Positions 25,805 through 26,015 of a stretch of 26,015 bases of DNA are shown piece after piece; positions within the stretch are counted from its first letter, which is position 1, and each line of letters starts with the position of its first letter. The notes beneath the pieces are model-generated. The model was not told the origin of the DNA. It saw only the letters and a list, made by a program, of their open reading frames with translations, and did no database searches. The translations under genes were made by a program, and so were the position numbers. Source of the stretch: Boothiomyces macroporosus (lineage: Eukaryota; Chytridiomycota; Chytridiomycetes; Rhizophydiales; Terramycetaceae); NCBI GenBank assembly GCA_027604185.1, contig JADGKB010000154.1, positions 1 through 26,015 on the forward strand, given 5' to 3'.

Positions 25805-26015
25805 ATGCAATTCACTTACTTGTTGTTCGCTCTCGCATTATCTGCCCCATTGTAATTTCAATTTGATAATAGAAATAAAAGAGAAGCATCTCCAGAACCA
25901 CTTCGATTCGTAAAGCGTGAACCAGAACCACTCAGATTTGTCAAACGTGAAGCCGAGCCTCTTAGATTTGTCAAACGTGAACCAGAAGCAGAACCACTCA
26001 GATTCGTAAAGCGTG
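25805..26015 (+). CDS. Kex2-processed repeat peptide precursor 2 (partial, 3' end beyond window)
   Basis: Exon 1 25805-25851, a 21-nt intron (25852-25872, GTAATTTC...GATAATAG), exon 2 from 25873 to the window end. Signal peptide MQFTYLLFALALSAPL, nearly the same as in precursor 1, with the intron at the same point. Then NKR and repeats EASPEPLRFV, EPEPLRFV, EAEPLRFV and EPEAEPLRFV, each followed by KR. Every residue pair between KR and LRFV is X-Ala or X-Pro, so stepwise dipeptide removal turns all copies into the same core, LRFV. The spacer length varies (2-3 dipeptides), the core does not. The sequence is still in a repeat at the window end, so the copy number is unknown. Confidence 0.85.

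Noticed and set aside
277..25872. Mini-introns interpreted as translational bypass elements or excised DNA elements
   Set aside because: GT/GC-AG ends, a TAAY branch motif and conserved phase within gene families fit spliceosomal introns; no flanking direct repeats or hairpins typical of the alternatives.

Overview
The window is nuclear DNA from a fungus. It is AT-rich and gene-dense, with spliceosomal introns and genes for fungal-type Pfs2/WDR33, GTP cyclohydrolase I, Golgi GDPase and a dipeptidyl aminopeptidase. The Pfs2 protein resembles animal WDR33 more than budding-yeast Pfs2, and a three-domain doublecortin gene is present, so an early-diverging fungus is as plausible as a yeast. I cannot name the species.

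The most striking property is intron size. In 14 genes I can place 30 intron positions by protein homology and reading frame, and 28 of them are only 18-22 nt long (15 are 19 nt). Most end in TAAY-NN-AG, so the branch site is almost fused to the acceptor. The two longer introns, both in PFS2 (39 and 61 nt), divide exactly into head-to-tail mini-intron units of 20+19 and 22+20+19 nt. Spliced lengths of all complete intron-containing models are multiples of three.

Layout. 1-2.9 kb: two tandem DHA2-type MFS transporter paralogues on the minus strand, the first cut by the window edge; only the first has an intron. 3.4-5.0 kb: PFS2. 5.2-6.0 kb: a protein of CPW-type ankyrin-like repeats as known from giant viruses. 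6.1-6.8 kb: an orphan secreted protein. 7.1-9.0 kb: a doublecortin protein. 9.2-10.6 kb: an unidentified 435-aa protein. 10.6-11.6 kb: mostly non-coding with a decayed coding stretch. 11.6-16.3 kb: a small charged protein and four members of a seven-transmembrane family. 16.3-20.5 kb: GDA1 converging on a Ste13/Dap2-like dipeptidyl aminopeptidase. 20.9-21.7 kb: GTP cyclohydrolase I. 22.0-23.7 kb: a ChrR-like cupin and a DUF4360 secreted protein. 23.7-24.6 kb: a fifth 7TM member. 25.1-26.0 kb: two secreted, Kex2-processed repeat-peptide precursors, the second cut by the right edge.

Possible system. The two precursors have signal peptides, KR cleavage sites and, after nearly every KR, ladders of X-Ala/X-Pro dipeptides, which are the substrate pattern of Ste13/DPPIV-type enzymes. 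Such an enzyme is encoded 5 kb away, and five 7TM receptor-like genes lie in the same window. Together they look like a peptide-signalling neighbourhood (precursor, trimming enzyme, candidate receptors). The link between the 7TM proteins and the peptides is inference from proximity and topology only.

Promoters: ten genes have a TATA box whose first base lies only 30-43 nt before the start codon, implying extremely short 5' leaders.
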